DNA of 64,000 nt from Bacteroides cellulosilyticus (GCF_020091405.1 NZ_CP081903.1:4092501-4156500), one strand, 5' to 3'. Numbered from the stretch's first letter, positions 28,355 to 35,841 are shown. The notes: a model not told the origin generated them from the letters alone. Program-made: numbers and translations.

Positions 28355-28651
28355 TTACTTCTTAGCTTCATCAGCCATAGAGTGAACTTTGCCTTTGATA
28401 TCATTGGCCTTTTCAGCAATAACAGATGTTTCATTGGCTACTCTGTCAGCGACTTTTTCTCCGGCATACAATGCCTTTTCTTTAGCAGATTCAATCAGGC
28501 ATTCGGTATGTCCTTCAATTCTGTGCAGGGCGTCGAATACTTCTGCTTTCATTTTTTTTGCTCTTGCACTGCGGGCAAAGCCATAAGCCAGTGCTCCAAA
28601 GATTGAACCTATTCCAAGGCCAATCAAAAAGTGAGAATCTTTACATGTCAT
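28355..28651 (-). CDS. YtxH-like small membrane-anchored protein
   Basis: A 98-residue protein with one N-terminal membrane helix ('FLIGLGIGSIFGALAYGFARS', Gly-rich) followed by a charged amphipathic helix of about 65 residues rich in Ala, Lys and Glu ('EKALYAGEKVADRVANETSVIAEKAND'), the layout of YtxH-domain stress proteins. Probably sits in the inner membrane with the helix in the cytoplasm. It is alone, convergent with the MutS-like gene. Function unknown. Confidence 0.75.
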   Translation of the reverse strand: MTCKDSHFLIGLGIGSIFGALAYGFARSARAKKMKAEVFDALHRIEGHTECLIESAKEKALYAGEKVADRVANETSVIAEKANDIKGKVHSMADEAKK

Positions 28652-29039
28652 AATTAAACAGGTTTAATGGTTAAAAACTAAATTAATGTTCTATTTTGGT
28701 CAGAGAACAGAGTGCACAAGGCATTAGTTCAACGGGTAGGGAAAGAATTACTACTATTTCACAATTTATGAGAATCAGGAGTTGAATTAACTCTTTCTGA
28801 TGGGTTATGAATCAGTTACAAGCTACAGGCTACAAGCTACAAGTAGCTGCGCTATGTTCCGAAAGGCACTTGTAGCTTGTAGCCTGTAGCTCGTAACTTC
28901 ATTCCTTGCTTTTTCGATGCAAAATGTGCTTAATTGTGTATAATTAGCTAGTATACAGCACAATTATAGTCGTTAATTTTTGTTTGAGTAACAACGCAAT
29001 AACAAAATAGGAGAAAAAAGATGTTTTTTACACATAGCC
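28652..29039. other. 388-bp intergenic region at the edge of the accessory block
   Basis: Holds the promoter side of the YtxH-like gene, the 30-bp-arm hairpin at 28815-28897, and an AT-rich stretch with partial dyads around 28935-28970. No reading frame of interest. Confidence 0.5.
28815..28897. repeat. Long inverted repeat with internal direct repeats (REP/MITE-like)
   Basis: Arms of 30 bp (28815-28844 and 28868-28897) pair with a single mismatch around a 23-nt loop. Each arm is itself built from three near-copies of a 7-9 bp unit (ACAAGCTAC / AGGCTAC / AAGCTAC). Too long for an ordinary terminator and without a T-run. It looks like a dispersed intergenic element; copy number cannot be seen from one window. 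Confidence 0.75.
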
Positions 29040-29627
29040 TTATCTTCTTAACCAATCTTTTAAAGGTTCAATTGTATGTCCCTCATCCATTGGAGTTCTA
29101 ACATAAAAACCTTTTGGTATTATCTCTTTTGTATTGTTGTATCTTGTTGTTCCATCAAAATACTCTATTGAGGAATAGATTCTTAAATATTCATTTCCCT
29201 TATAATCTTTCCCATAATCTTTCATGGGTAAAATAGCTATGTGATTTTTATACTTATGGACATCGCCTATACCAACTTCCCAATTACACCAATATGATTC
29301 AATGGCATTATTGGTTGCTAAAAGAATGAATTTATCGCAAAACTCTATCACATCTTTTATACGCTTTGCCGTCTCAGCACATGTATGGTCTGGCATTTTG
29401 CTGTCCATACTATCAATATATGGGATTACACCATATTCTTTTAACATTCCGATAACGCCATCCAACTCTCCCAAATCTAAATCATCATGTTTGTGTGAGA
29501 TAAAAACGGTTATTCCTGAATAAGGTCGAGTTGCACTAAAATATCGAGTTCTGTGAATAGATTCATTTAAGGTTGCTTTACTCTGACTGTCTTTGAAGTT
29601 ATTAAAATCTCCTCTATAAAAAAACAT
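29040..29627 (-). CDS. TIR-domain protein (candidate NAD-processing defence protein)
   Basis: A 195-residue protein. A TIR/TIR-like domain spans about 37-150: strand A 'GITVFISHKHDDLD', 'LKEYGVIPYIDSMD', then 'FCDKFILLATNNAIESYWCNWEVGIGD' in which E117 sits at the place of the catalytic Glu of NAD-cleaving TIR domains (SxWCxxE). The shape is like ThsB-type stand-alone TIR proteins. It is the last gene of a three-gene minus-strand operon, 12 bp after the three-TM protein. I infer signalling or NAD consumption in phage defence; toxicity or second-messenger production is not shown by the sequence. Confidence 0.85.
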   Translation of the reverse strand: MFFYRGDFNNFKDSQSKATLNESIHRTRYFSATRPYSGITVFISHKHDDLDLGELDGVIGMLKEYGVIPYIDSMDSKMPDHTCAETAKRIKDVIEFCDKFILLATNNAIESYWCNWEVGIGDVHKYKNHIAILPMKDYGKDYKGNEYLRIYSSIEYFDGTTRYNNTKEIIPKGFYVRTPMDEGHTIEPLKDWLRR

Positions 29628-29639
29628 AAGCCAGTAATT

Positions 29640-30083
29640 TTAACAAAGCCAAAGGGCTGTTATAAATGCGATGATTAGTCCATAAAAAGGGAATATAGAT
29701 AAAGATTTTACACTTTCTGTAATTTTGCAGAATTGTTGTTTTTTTGTCGGCATATTCCCAACGCTGAAAATTTCAGAGTAATAATCTTCATCACTATTAA
29801 CTTTTGAAAGAAAAGAATCTTGTTTGTCTCGGAAAATCTTTTCTAATGCTAAATAATAACTATCTAAAAACAGAAATAGAATCACAGGGACATAACAAAT
29901 CCACATACTGCTACTCCCAATTTTATCATCCGCTATTAAAACCAACATAGCAGCAATAATAGTAATAGCCCATGTTTTACAACTTGCACTATTATTGGCC
30001 ATTCTACCAATAATTCCCTGATACATCTGTATTTGCGCTTGAACAGATGATTTGTCTTTTGCTTGTAAATCTGGTGTACACAT
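29640..30083 (-). CDS. Three-TM membrane protein of a TIR-associated operon
   Basis: 147 residues. A short cytoplasmic N-terminus with 'QMYQGIIGRMANNSASCKTW' leads into two membrane helices (about 38-52 'AITIIAAMLVLIAD' and 58-75 'MWICYVPVILFLFLDSYYL'), a charged region ('ALEKIFRDKQDSFLSK'), and a third helix at the C-terminus ('FPFYGLIIAFITALWLC'). The pattern 'QGIIxRMxxNS...KTWxxT...FLDxYYLxxExxFR' matches my memory of a widespread uncharacterised membrane family often near defence genes, but I cannot verify this here. It lies between two TIR genes with gaps of 8 and 12 bp, so it is the natural candidate for a membrane effector. Confidence 0.75.
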   Translation of the reverse strand: MCTPDLQAKDKSSVQAQIQMYQGIIGRMANNSASCKTWAITIIAAMLVLIADDKIGSSSMWICYVPVILFLFLDSYYLALEKIFRDKQDSFLSKVNSDEDYYSEIFSVGNMPTKKQQFCKITESVKSLSIFPFYGLIIAFITALWLC

Positions 30084-30091
30084 ATTTAATC

Positions 30092-30916
30092 TTAAACTTG
30101 TTTAGAGGTTATTGCATATAAAATATCTAAAGCATGTACATAATTACTATCGTATGGAGTATCATATGGCCAAAATTTTCCCCATTTGATTAACGCACCT
30201 CTGGGTATTTTAGTCAAATGCTCTATGTCTAAAGTATAGTCAATGGGAATAGTTCTTTCTGCTTTTTCTAATAGGATACTGCCTCCATCAGAAAATAATT
30301 CTATTCCTCCATGTACTCTGTAATCACTACGTTCTTTCTTTTGAATATATTTGGTTGCAGCAATCTCATAATATATCCAGGGGGAATATGTTTTTGAAAT
30401 AGAATCACTTGGCAGTATTGAATTTGGAGTATTTAGGAAGAATAAGCATTCAACCTTATCAATCATCATAGACAATGCCGTTGATAGCATCATGTGTACA
30501 TGAGACGTTGAATAATTGCGATTTTCGTAACTATATGAGTTTGGTTTATTGTTTTTATCCGGTCTGCAATATTCATTATCTATTTCCTTTAATAAATCAT
30601 TGGCATATCCCCAAATGCATGAATCGACAAATGTTTCTAAACCAAATCTTTCATAAAGCCATTGAGATAAACAAATAGCGACATTCTCATCAGCATGAGA
30701 ATGGGAGATAAAAATATCCGCAGAAACTTGAGGGAACCAATCTTCTTGCATTTTGGAACCATCTAAATTACCATTCTTAGATGTGAAAGATTTTATTTTT
30801 GTTTCAACAACTGTTTTTTTTGCTTCATATCTTTTCTTTCCATTAGCAAGAAGTTTATCGAAATAATCTTCTGTCCAAAAATTGTCTTGTATGGATAATT
30901 CAAAACCTTTATACAT
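30092..30916 (-). CDS. TIR-domain protein with N-terminal extension
   Basis: 274 residues from the ATG at 30916. I prefer this start to the upstream ATG at 31003 because a -7 element at 30934-30941 would place transcription start near 30927. Residues 1-62 are a helical, Lys-rich extension; the TIR domain runs from about 65 ('ADIFISHSHADENVAICLSQWLYERFGLETFVDS') to 200, with E184 in 'SPWIYYEIAATKYIQ' at the catalytic Glu position. About 50 residues are inserted between strand B and the VECLFFLNT strand. The first gene of the TIR / TM / TIR operon. Likely an NAD-using signal producer or receiver; which of the two TIR proteins does what is unknown. Confidence 0.85.
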   Translation of the reverse strand: MYKGFELSIQDNFWTEDYFDKLLANGKKRYEAKKTVVETKIKSFTSKNGNLDGSKMQEDWFPQVSADIFISHSHADENVAICLSQWLYERFGLETFVDSCIWGYANDLLKEIDNEYCRPDKNNKPNSYSYENRNYSTSHVHMMLSTALSMMIDKVECLFFLNTPNSILPSDSISKTYSPWIYYEIAATKYIQKKERSDYRVHGGIELFSDGGSILLEKAERTIPIDYTLDIEHLTKIPRGALIKWGKFWPYDTPYDSNYVHALDILYAITSKQV

Positions 30917-30933
30917 AACTCTTTGCTTTTTTG

Positions 30934-30941
30934 CAAAGATA
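30934..30941 (-). promoter_or_regulatory. -7 element of the TIR operon
   Basis: CAAAGATA on the plus strand reads TATCTTTG on the minus strand. The -33 region is weak. Its position inside the longer TIR reading frame decides the start codon at 30916. Confidence 0.6.
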
Positions 30942-30999
30942 GTTATTCTTAATATAATCCTAAAATTAACGAACAATTTATTCGTTGAATATTTGAGCA

Positions 31000-31488
31000 T
31001 CAATCATCACTGAGCATTGATTTTACAGATAGGTAATTCCGCTCGCTATATTCTTTCATCCGGTTATATACCTTAATTCTCCAATTTATTGTTTGTGCCG
31101 TTTTTACATCTGGCTCCTCATCGGTTGTTATTATGCCAAAACTTTTACTGCCATGTGAGCGATGCTCAAAATTATTCATCTTTATTGAGAGTTGGTTATT
31201 GCCAATATCCGTTATGGTCAGAGAATAATATATTAAGCCGTCAACGGTTTTGTTGGCTCCCCATGAAAACGGAATATCAAAGTCAAAGGCTGCTTTAAGC
31301 ACAATCAAGCCGTTCTCTTTGTCTTTGTACTGAATAACCTTACTGGCATCATTGTAGTTTTGTGCTATCTTTATCATAGCACTTTGATAGGTTCCCGGAA
31401 TAGTATCCTGATAGGATAACTGTTGCGAAAATAAGTTTGCGCTAACAAGCAATAGGGCAAACATGAAGATAACTTTTTTCATATTCAA
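31000..31488 (-). CDS. DUF4468-type exported protein
   Basis: 162 residues with a signal peptide ('KKVIFMFALLLVSANLFSQ', cleavage near residue 21; ATG at 31482 is an equally good start). The mature part has the TBP-like DUF4468 pattern seen in many Bacteroidales periplasmic proteins: 'SAMIKIAQNYNDASKVIQYKDKENGLIVLKAAF' and 'GLIYYSLTITDIGNNQLSIKMNNFEH'. Function unknown. It begins 9 bp after the restored end of the frameshifted lipoprotein gene and ends just before the TIR operon promoter, so it is transcribed towards that operon. Confidence 0.8.
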   Translation of the reverse strand: MNMKKVIFMFALLLVSANLFSQQLSYQDTIPGTYQSAMIKIAQNYNDASKVIQYKDKENGLIVLKAAFDFDIPFSWGANKTVDGLIYYSLTITDIGNNQLSIKMNNFEHRSHGSKSFGIITTDEEPDVKTAQTINWRIKVYNRMKEYSERNYLSVKSMLSDD

Positions 31489-31497
31489 TTTGATTAT

Positions 31498-31978
31498 TTA
31501 TTTAACCTCGATAATAACTAAGTGATTAGATATCTGTCCGTTTAAAACGTATTCCTCCATTTTTCCAATAACAATTTCCCATATTTTTTTTAGTTGGGGT
31601 TTTGTTATCGCCTCAAATCCTGCATATTGAAAATATAATATCTGCAATAAGATAATATTTATGCTCTTTATTTTTTGTGTCCTTATTAAGTGTTTCTAAA
31701 CTTTTGATTAGGTCTTTTGATGGAGTGATTGTGCTAAAATCACTATCATAATCATAAAGAGTAAAATTTAATCGGCTGCAAATAGAACTATACCAATTTC
31801 CGTCATGCCCTCCATCTGCGGAAATATATCCACAGCCGCCCTCATAGTAGAAAGTTTGAGTATAACTCTGATTTGTTTTATACTCTATGAGATGAGTTCC
31901 GTTAAATTGGTCTGATTCGTCTTTACTACATCCAAAAAATATGGATAGGACTAAAAGTAAGAATAAAATCTTTTTCAT
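31498..31978 (-). pseudogene. Frameshifted small lipoprotein gene
   Basis: Starts at the ATG at 31978 with a lipoprotein signal (lipobox FFGC, Cys17). The frame as read stops at 31613 after 'YYLIADIIFSICRI'. Removing one A of the AAAA run at 31630-31633 (plus strand) lets it continue in a well-formed sequence ('IIFQYAGFEAITKPQLKKIWE', 'MEEYVLNGQISNHLVIIEVK') to a stop at 31498, 9 bp before the DUF4468 gene. The full product would be about 159 residues. Family not recognised. The slip may be a real mutation, a phase-variable short run, or a sequencing error. Confidence 0.7.
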
Positions 31979-32083
31979 TACTGGTCTGTTATGGGTAAAA
32001 CGATGATTCAGTATGATAAACATTCTGTAAATCGGTGGTAAATATTTACAAAGTAAGACGTTTTTGAGATCAGTCGTATACAT

Positions 32084-32157
32084 AGGGTATCTCAGTATGA
32101 TACTTAGGGTACCTCAATATGATACTTAGGGTATCTCAGTCATATACTAAGATACCA
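32084..32157. repeat. Three 22-bp direct repeats with GTATC/GATAC dyads
   Basis: Units at 32084-32105, 32106-32127 and 32128-32149 (AGGGTATCTCAGTATGATAC type), the third diverging and followed by AAGATACC. GTATC and GATAC alternate, so each junction is a small palindrome. They lie upstream of both the lipoprotein gene (minus) and the recombinase gene (plus), a position suited to an operator or recombination site. Confidence 0.7.
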
Positions 32158-32420
32158 TCATTATAATATGTCTGATAATAAGCTGTTTACAAAATGTTTC
32201 TTTAGCGTTGATAAATTGTGACAAATGTCCTGTTTAAAATGATGAACTATTTCCTTTTATATCGTTATAAATCAAATTTAATACCAGATTCGTATAATTT
32301 ATAAATATTCTCTTGTCGGATTCCTTTAGCTTTATCTTTGGCGCTCATAAACATTACTACTGCACGTACGTTCTGTGGTACAAGCAGTTTTTTGAATCAT
32401 GTAATTAAAATCAATGCTTT
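32158..32420. other. Intergenic region upstream of the recombinase
   Basis: AT-rich, no gene. Contains the recombinase promoter element at 32333-32340 (TATCTTTG) and an ACGTACGT palindrome near 32363. Confidence 0.5.
32333..32340 (+). promoter_or_regulatory. -7 element of the tyrosine recombinase gene
   Basis: TATCTTTG with TTG at 32313-32315 (17-bp spacer); 80 bp before the ATG at 32421. Confidence 0.55.
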
Positions 32421-33434
32421 ATGAATGTAGAAAGAAAAAATGCGAAAGATGACTTACGGCTCTACATGCCGGAAGTTATCGGGATGCTGAAGCGGGAAGG
32501 AAAGTTCCCGGCAATGCATGTTTATGCTTGTACGCTGCGTTCCTATGAGAAGTTTTGTGCAGAGGAAAGGTATCCGAAAAACACCACTGCTTCCCTGTCC
32601 ATGCAGGAGATTTTCACCCCTGAGAGGCTGAAAGAGTATGAGGACTGGCTGGCTGGACAACAGTCCAGTCCGAACACGATCTCCACTTACATGCGTACGT
32701 TGCAGGCGGTGTACAATCGCTGGATGTCACCGGGTATAGAGGGGTACAATCCGGTGCTGTTCAAGGATGTTTATACGAAAGTGGAGTCGCGTACAAAGCG
32801 GGCGCTGACGGCAGAGCAGATGGAGCAACTCAGGAATACGGACTTTAGTGTGCTGACACTGCGTCAACAGCAAGTGCTCACCTACTTCCTGCTGATGTTC
32901 ATGTTGCGCGGTATGCCGTTCATTGACCTGGCACACTTACGGAAGTCGGATTTGAGAAATAGGCGCATCACTTACCGTCGGCACAAGACGGGGAAACTGA
33001 TGGTGGTGGATGTGCCGCCCGATGCGATGAGGCTGTTGCAGAAATACAGGGACAAGACGGATTCGGAGTATCTGTTCCCGTTGCTACATGGAGGCCTGTT
33101 CATGGAGGAACATCACCACCGTTATCAAGAAACATTACGGCATTTCAACCGGGAGTTGGCGCGCTTGATGAAGCAGTTATTGCCCGGTGTTTCCGTAAGT
33201 TCGTACACCGCACGCCATACATGGGCTACACTTGCTTATCATAGTGGTGTACCTGTGGGACTGATAAGCCAGTCGTTGGGGCACTCGTCCATTCGGGTGA
33301 CGATGACTTATCTGAAACCGTTTGATGCGGAGGTGATAGACAGAATAAACAGGCAAGTGATTTCCTTGGTGAAGAAAAGTAAAAAGAAGAAAGATGGCAG
33401 ATTTAATATGCTGTATGGCACTTCGTTGAGGTGA
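32421..33434 (+). CDS. Tyrosine site-specific recombinase (Tsr-like DNA invertase candidate)
   Basis: 337 residues: an N-terminal SAM-like core-binding domain (about 1-115) and a C-terminal catalytic domain with the expected residues: Arg in 'LFMLRGMPFIDLAHL', Lys in 'RRHKTGKLMVVDV', the 'YTARHTWATLAYHSG' box with its RH pair, 'SQSLGHSSIRVTMTYLKPF' with His and the Tyr nucleophile. It resembles the Bacteroides chromosomal recombinases that invert neighbouring promoters rather than integrases of large elements. Its stop codon abuts a 23-bp inverted repeat whose partner lies 278 bp on, which is the best candidate substrate. Confidence 0.93.
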   Translation: MNVERKNAKDDLRLYMPEVIGMLKREGKFPAMHVYACTLRSYEKFCAEERYPKNTTASLSMQEIFTPERLKEYEDWLAGQQSSPNTISTYMRTLQAVYNRWMSPGIEGYNPVLFKDVYTKVESRTKRALTAEQMEQLRNTDFSVLTLRQQQVLTYFLLMFMLRGMPFIDLAHLRKSDLRNRRITYRRHKTGKLMVVDVPPDAMRLLQKYRDKTDSEYLFPLLHGGLFMEEHHHRYQETLRHFNRELARLMKQLLPGVSVSSYTARHTWATLAYHSGVPVGLISQSLGHSSIRVTMTYLKPFDAEVIDRINRQVISLVKKSKKKKDGRFNMLYGTSLR

Positions 33435-33758
33435 AATTACTTGCATAGTAACGGCAAATAGCAGCTACAAAGTTGCGTCTTTTTTGACAGAAAAGCAAAC
33501 AAACCCTAACAAAATATGAATAAATCTTATATCGGACAGCAAAAACAATATTAAAATTAGTCCCTGATACATACAGCTTTCGATTTTTTACCCCAGCAGG
33601 CAAAAGGAATCGTGTTTCCGCTTTATCCTTTGAAAGTGGAATGCTTCTTTACGTACCTTATTATCAGGAAAACTTCTTTTTACCATAAAATGATGCCGTC
33701 TGAAAACGCCTTTCCGGTCTGCATCAAATGGTAGCTTGCCGTTACTATGCAAGTAATT
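33435..33758. repeat. Candidate invertible DNA segment bounded by perfect 23-bp inverted repeats
   Basis: Left repeat 33435-33457 (begins AATTACTTGCATAG) directly follows the recombinase stop codon; the right repeat 33736-33758 is its exact reverse complement. The enclosed 278 bp carry no gene. No target-site duplication is seen outside the repeats, which argues against a MITE. The segment ends 27 bp before the ATG of the next gene at 33786. A perfect TAnnTTTG is not present inside in either orientation; the nearest is TATCCTTTG at 33624-33632 pointing to the downstream gene. Confidence 0.75.
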
Positions 33759-33785
33759 CCAACAAACGCATTAATTATACTGTTT

Positions 33786-34019
33786 ATGAAGAATATAGAA
33801 CTTCCCATCAAAAGAGGAGACCGTGTGTGGGTGAAGGTTTATAATGAACGAGATGGCTCATTCACTTCGCGTATGGCGGAGGTTATATCTATATTGCAAA
33901 TGTATGTTTCCGGGGCAGACGTACCGTATGTAGCATTGCGTTATCTGGACGACCGCAGCTATGGATGTATTCCTTATGAACAAGTCACCGAAGTATGCGA
34001 CGAGTCTTTTTCTGAATAA
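33786..34019 (+). CDS. Small uncharacterised protein next to the invertible segment
   Basis: 77 residues from the ATG at 33786 ('MKNIELPIKRGDRVWVKVY'); an upstream in-frame ATG at 33747 lies inside the right inverted repeat and is less likely. The protein is beta-rich and acidic at the end ('YEQVTEVCDESFSE'), without signal or membrane helix; an SH3-like small barrel is possible from 'RGDRVWVKVYNERDG...MAEVISI'. Not recognised. It is the only gene that an outward promoter on the invertible segment could switch on in the plus direction, and it has its own terminator. Confidence 0.6.
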   Translation: MKNIELPIKRGDRVWVKVYNERDGSFTSRMAEVISILQMYVSGADVPYVALRYLDDRSYGCIPYEQVTEVCDESFSE

Positions 34020-34046
34020 TGACACTGTAGTTTTGTTGATACTAAT

Positions 34047-34108
34047 AGCCCTGCTTTCTTCATCCGCCAGTATCGTCTGACAAAGAAGAAAAGCAGGGCT
34101 TTCTTTTA
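34047..34108 (+). terminator. Intrinsic terminator after the small gene
   Basis: AGCCCTGCTTT (34047-34057) pairs with AAAGCAGGGCT (34090-34100), large loop, then TTCTTTT. Confidence 0.7.
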
Positions 34109-34312
34109 TAGCCAACCCGAAAACTTTCTGATATACCAGTTCTTTACCAATTGAGTCAGCACGCAATAGGAGAGCAGAATACCCACCAGCCACGGAAAGT
34201 AACTCAATGGAAGCGTTTGTGAACCTTAGGGCAAGTGTGTCTTTCAGGATTTCCCGTTTGGCATATCCATAACCGTCATAAGCAGCAGCGGTAACCCGGA
34301 GTTTCTCTTTTC
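34109..34312. other. Gap between the terminator and the arginase-family gene
   Basis: About 200 bp. The minus strand stays open here in one frame ('AYDGYGYAKREILKDTLALRF'), without a credible start and running into the opposite strand of the small gene; it may be an eroded remnant. No site recognised. Confidence 0.35.
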
Positions 34313-35188
34313 TTACTCTTTTAATAAAGGCAACTGGTTCAGCATATTCCTGATTTTAATAGCGATACGTGGCATTGGTTCGGCTATGGTCAACCCTACC
34401 AAGTCATATTCGGAAGCAATGTCGTTAATCACGCGGACTACTTCCTCGGTCTTCATACCGTCCGGTTCTACGCCGACGCCTGCTATCATGTCGGCAGGAT
34501 CTATCACGTCCAGGTCAAAGTGGATGACAACCTTGGAAGCTCCGGTACTTTTCAGCCATTCCATAATGGCGGAACTGTTGTCCGCTGTTTCTTTCGGTGC
34601 CAGACCTTTTATGCCCAGCTCCTTTTGTCGTTCCTGCATGCCTTTGTCCCATGAACGCAGTCCTACGATTAATGCTTTGGAAGCGTCAAACTTACCGGGC
34701 AGTAAGTTCATAATCTCTTCGTCACCCATTCCCAAGCAAGCGGTGAGAGCCATGGCATGATACCCTTTGTAATCATCATAAGGCAGGTTGATGTCCGGAT
34801 GCGCATCTATCCAGACTATGGCTACATCGTTCGGGTATCGGGCAGCCAGATAAGTAAACGGAACAACACTGACCGAACATTCTCCGCCCAGGGTGATGAT
34901 CCGGTCCGGTTTGCTTTCGTTAAGTATATCGAGCGCAGCCTTGCTTTGTTTGACAATCACGTTACGGGAGCTGATACCTTTTTCCGTTGCTCTGTCGTTT
35001 ATATCGAGAGATACCGGAACTTCCACGGTTTTCTGATTGCTGTCCGGAGCCAGCAGGTTCAGTAACTGGGCACCTAAATAATAACCTCTGGAAGAGTCTT
35101 CTGCCGGAATATCCGGCATCCAGTGATCTACAATTCCGCCTTGCCATTGCGGATAAATCAGGCGGAGAGGAGTGGTTTCTTTCTTCAT
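34313..35188 (-). CDS. Arginase/agmatinase-family ureohydrolase-like protein
   Basis: 291 residues with the ureohydrolase fold: 'IITLGGECSVSV' (GGDHS motif), 'VAIVWIDAHPDINLP' (DAHxD) and 'VVIHFDLDVIDPADM' (SFDxDxxDP) plus Glu in 'VGLTIAEPMPR'. Most manganese ligands are present, but the first motif has Glu-Cys where arginases have Asp-His, so one metal-ligand His is Cys. The substrate (arginine, agmatine, formimidoylglutamate or other guanidino compound) is therefore uncertain. Third and last gene of the run beta-lactamase, Nudix, arginase-like; 26 bp after the Nudix gene. Confidence 0.85.
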   Translation of the reverse strand: MKKETTPLRLIYPQWQGGIVDHWMPDIPAEDSSRGYYLGAQLLNLLAPDSNQKTVEVPVSLDINDRATEKGISSRNVIVKQSKAALDILNESKPDRIITLGGECSVSVVPFTYLAARYPNDVAIVWIDAHPDINLPYDDYKGYHAMALTACLGMGDEEIMNLLPGKFDASKALIVGLRSWDKGMQERQKELGIKGLAPKETADNSSAIMEWLKSTGASKVVIHFDLDVIDPADMIAGVGVEPDGMKTEEVVRVINDIASEYDLVGLTIAEPMPRIAIKIRNMLNQLPLLKE

Positions 35189-35214
35189 ATCTTTACTTTT
35201 TACGGGTTGTCGTT

Positions 35215-35841
35215 TTAGTCGAATGGCACCTTCCAGTTTTCATCCTGATAGGCGGCGAAACACATGGCTATCTGTTCTTTATTGTTCTTTTCTTCGGCCA
35301 ATGCAGGTATTTCGTCCAAAGAGAAATACCTGCTTTCGGTAGTCTCTATATTACTCTGAAAACTTCCGCCTGTTACTTCGCAAAGAACAAAGGCTTTGCA
35401 GACATTGTATGCATAAGGAGGCACGTTGTGCAGGTTTCTATCCTGCAAAGCAATCAGGCGTACGGCCTTTACATCCAGTCCGGCTTCTTCTTTAACTTCT
35501 TTCTCCGTATTGGTTTTGATGCTTTGGTTGACGTCTACCCAGCCACCGGGCATAGACCATACACCGGCTTTTTCCTTTACCAGGAGTATTTTCTCGTCTT
35601 TAAAGATGGCGGCACGGGTATCCAGTTTAGGTGTTTGGAAACCGGTTTCATTGCAGAATAATTCTTTTACTTTCTCTATCGGCAGATCGCTTTGATGGCT
35701 CATGATCTCTGCCGATATTTCCCGGATACGTTCAAAACGCTCGATGTCGAAGGGATCGCGGGAGTAAGTCAGTCCTGCCTGAGCTATGAATTGTAATTCC
35801 TTGGCCCATTCGAGCCAGCGGGGATCAGTGTTTTTGTTCAT
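35215..35841 (-). CDS. Nudix hydrolase with Nudix_N_2 domain
   Basis: 208 residues. The N-terminal 60 residues ('PRWLEWAKELQFIAQAGLTYSRDPFDIERFERIREIS') form the helical domain found before some ADP-sugar/ADP-ribose Nudix hydrolases. The Nudix box reads 'GGWVDVNQSIKTNTEKEVKE' plus EAGL: against GX5EX7REUXEEXGU the first Glu is Gln and the Arg is Lys, both mild changes, while the metal-binding EE pair is kept. Likely hydrolyses a nucleoside diphosphate linked to another group. The start codon overlaps the stop of the beta-lactamase gene by 4 bp (ATGA), indicating translational coupling. Confidence 0.88.
   Translation of the reverse strand: MNKNTDPRWLEWAKELQFIAQAGLTYSRDPFDIERFERIREISAEIMSHQSDLPIEKVKELFCNETGFQTPKLDTRAAIFKDEKILLVKEKAGVWSMPGGWVDVNQSIKTNTEKEVKEEAGLDVKAVRLIALQDRNLHNVPPYAYNVCKAFVLCEVTGGSFQSNIETTESRYFSLDEIPALAEEKNNKEQIAMCFAAYQDENWKVPFD

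Noticed and set aside
32357..32372. ACGTACGT palindrome resembling the core of Mpi-type promoter-inversion repeats of B. fragilis
   Set aside because: No inverted partner was found nearby; with a single copy and 9 of 10 matches it is not evidence of an invertible promoter.
33403..33603. Minus-strand reading frame of 66 codons running through the left inverted repeat
   Set aside because: It overlaps the recombinase 3' end antisense, shows no family pattern, and would be broken by inversion of the segment.
33435..33758. The 23-bp inverted repeats considered as terminal repeats of a MITE or IS remnant
   Set aside because: No target-site duplication outside, no transposase remnant inside, and the abutting recombinase gene favours an inversion site.
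33858..34193. Minus-strand frame of 111 codons opposite the small gene at 33786
   Set aside because: Its terminal half is antisense to the small gene and it runs through a terminator; only the upstream half has protein-like composition, so at most an eroded remnant.
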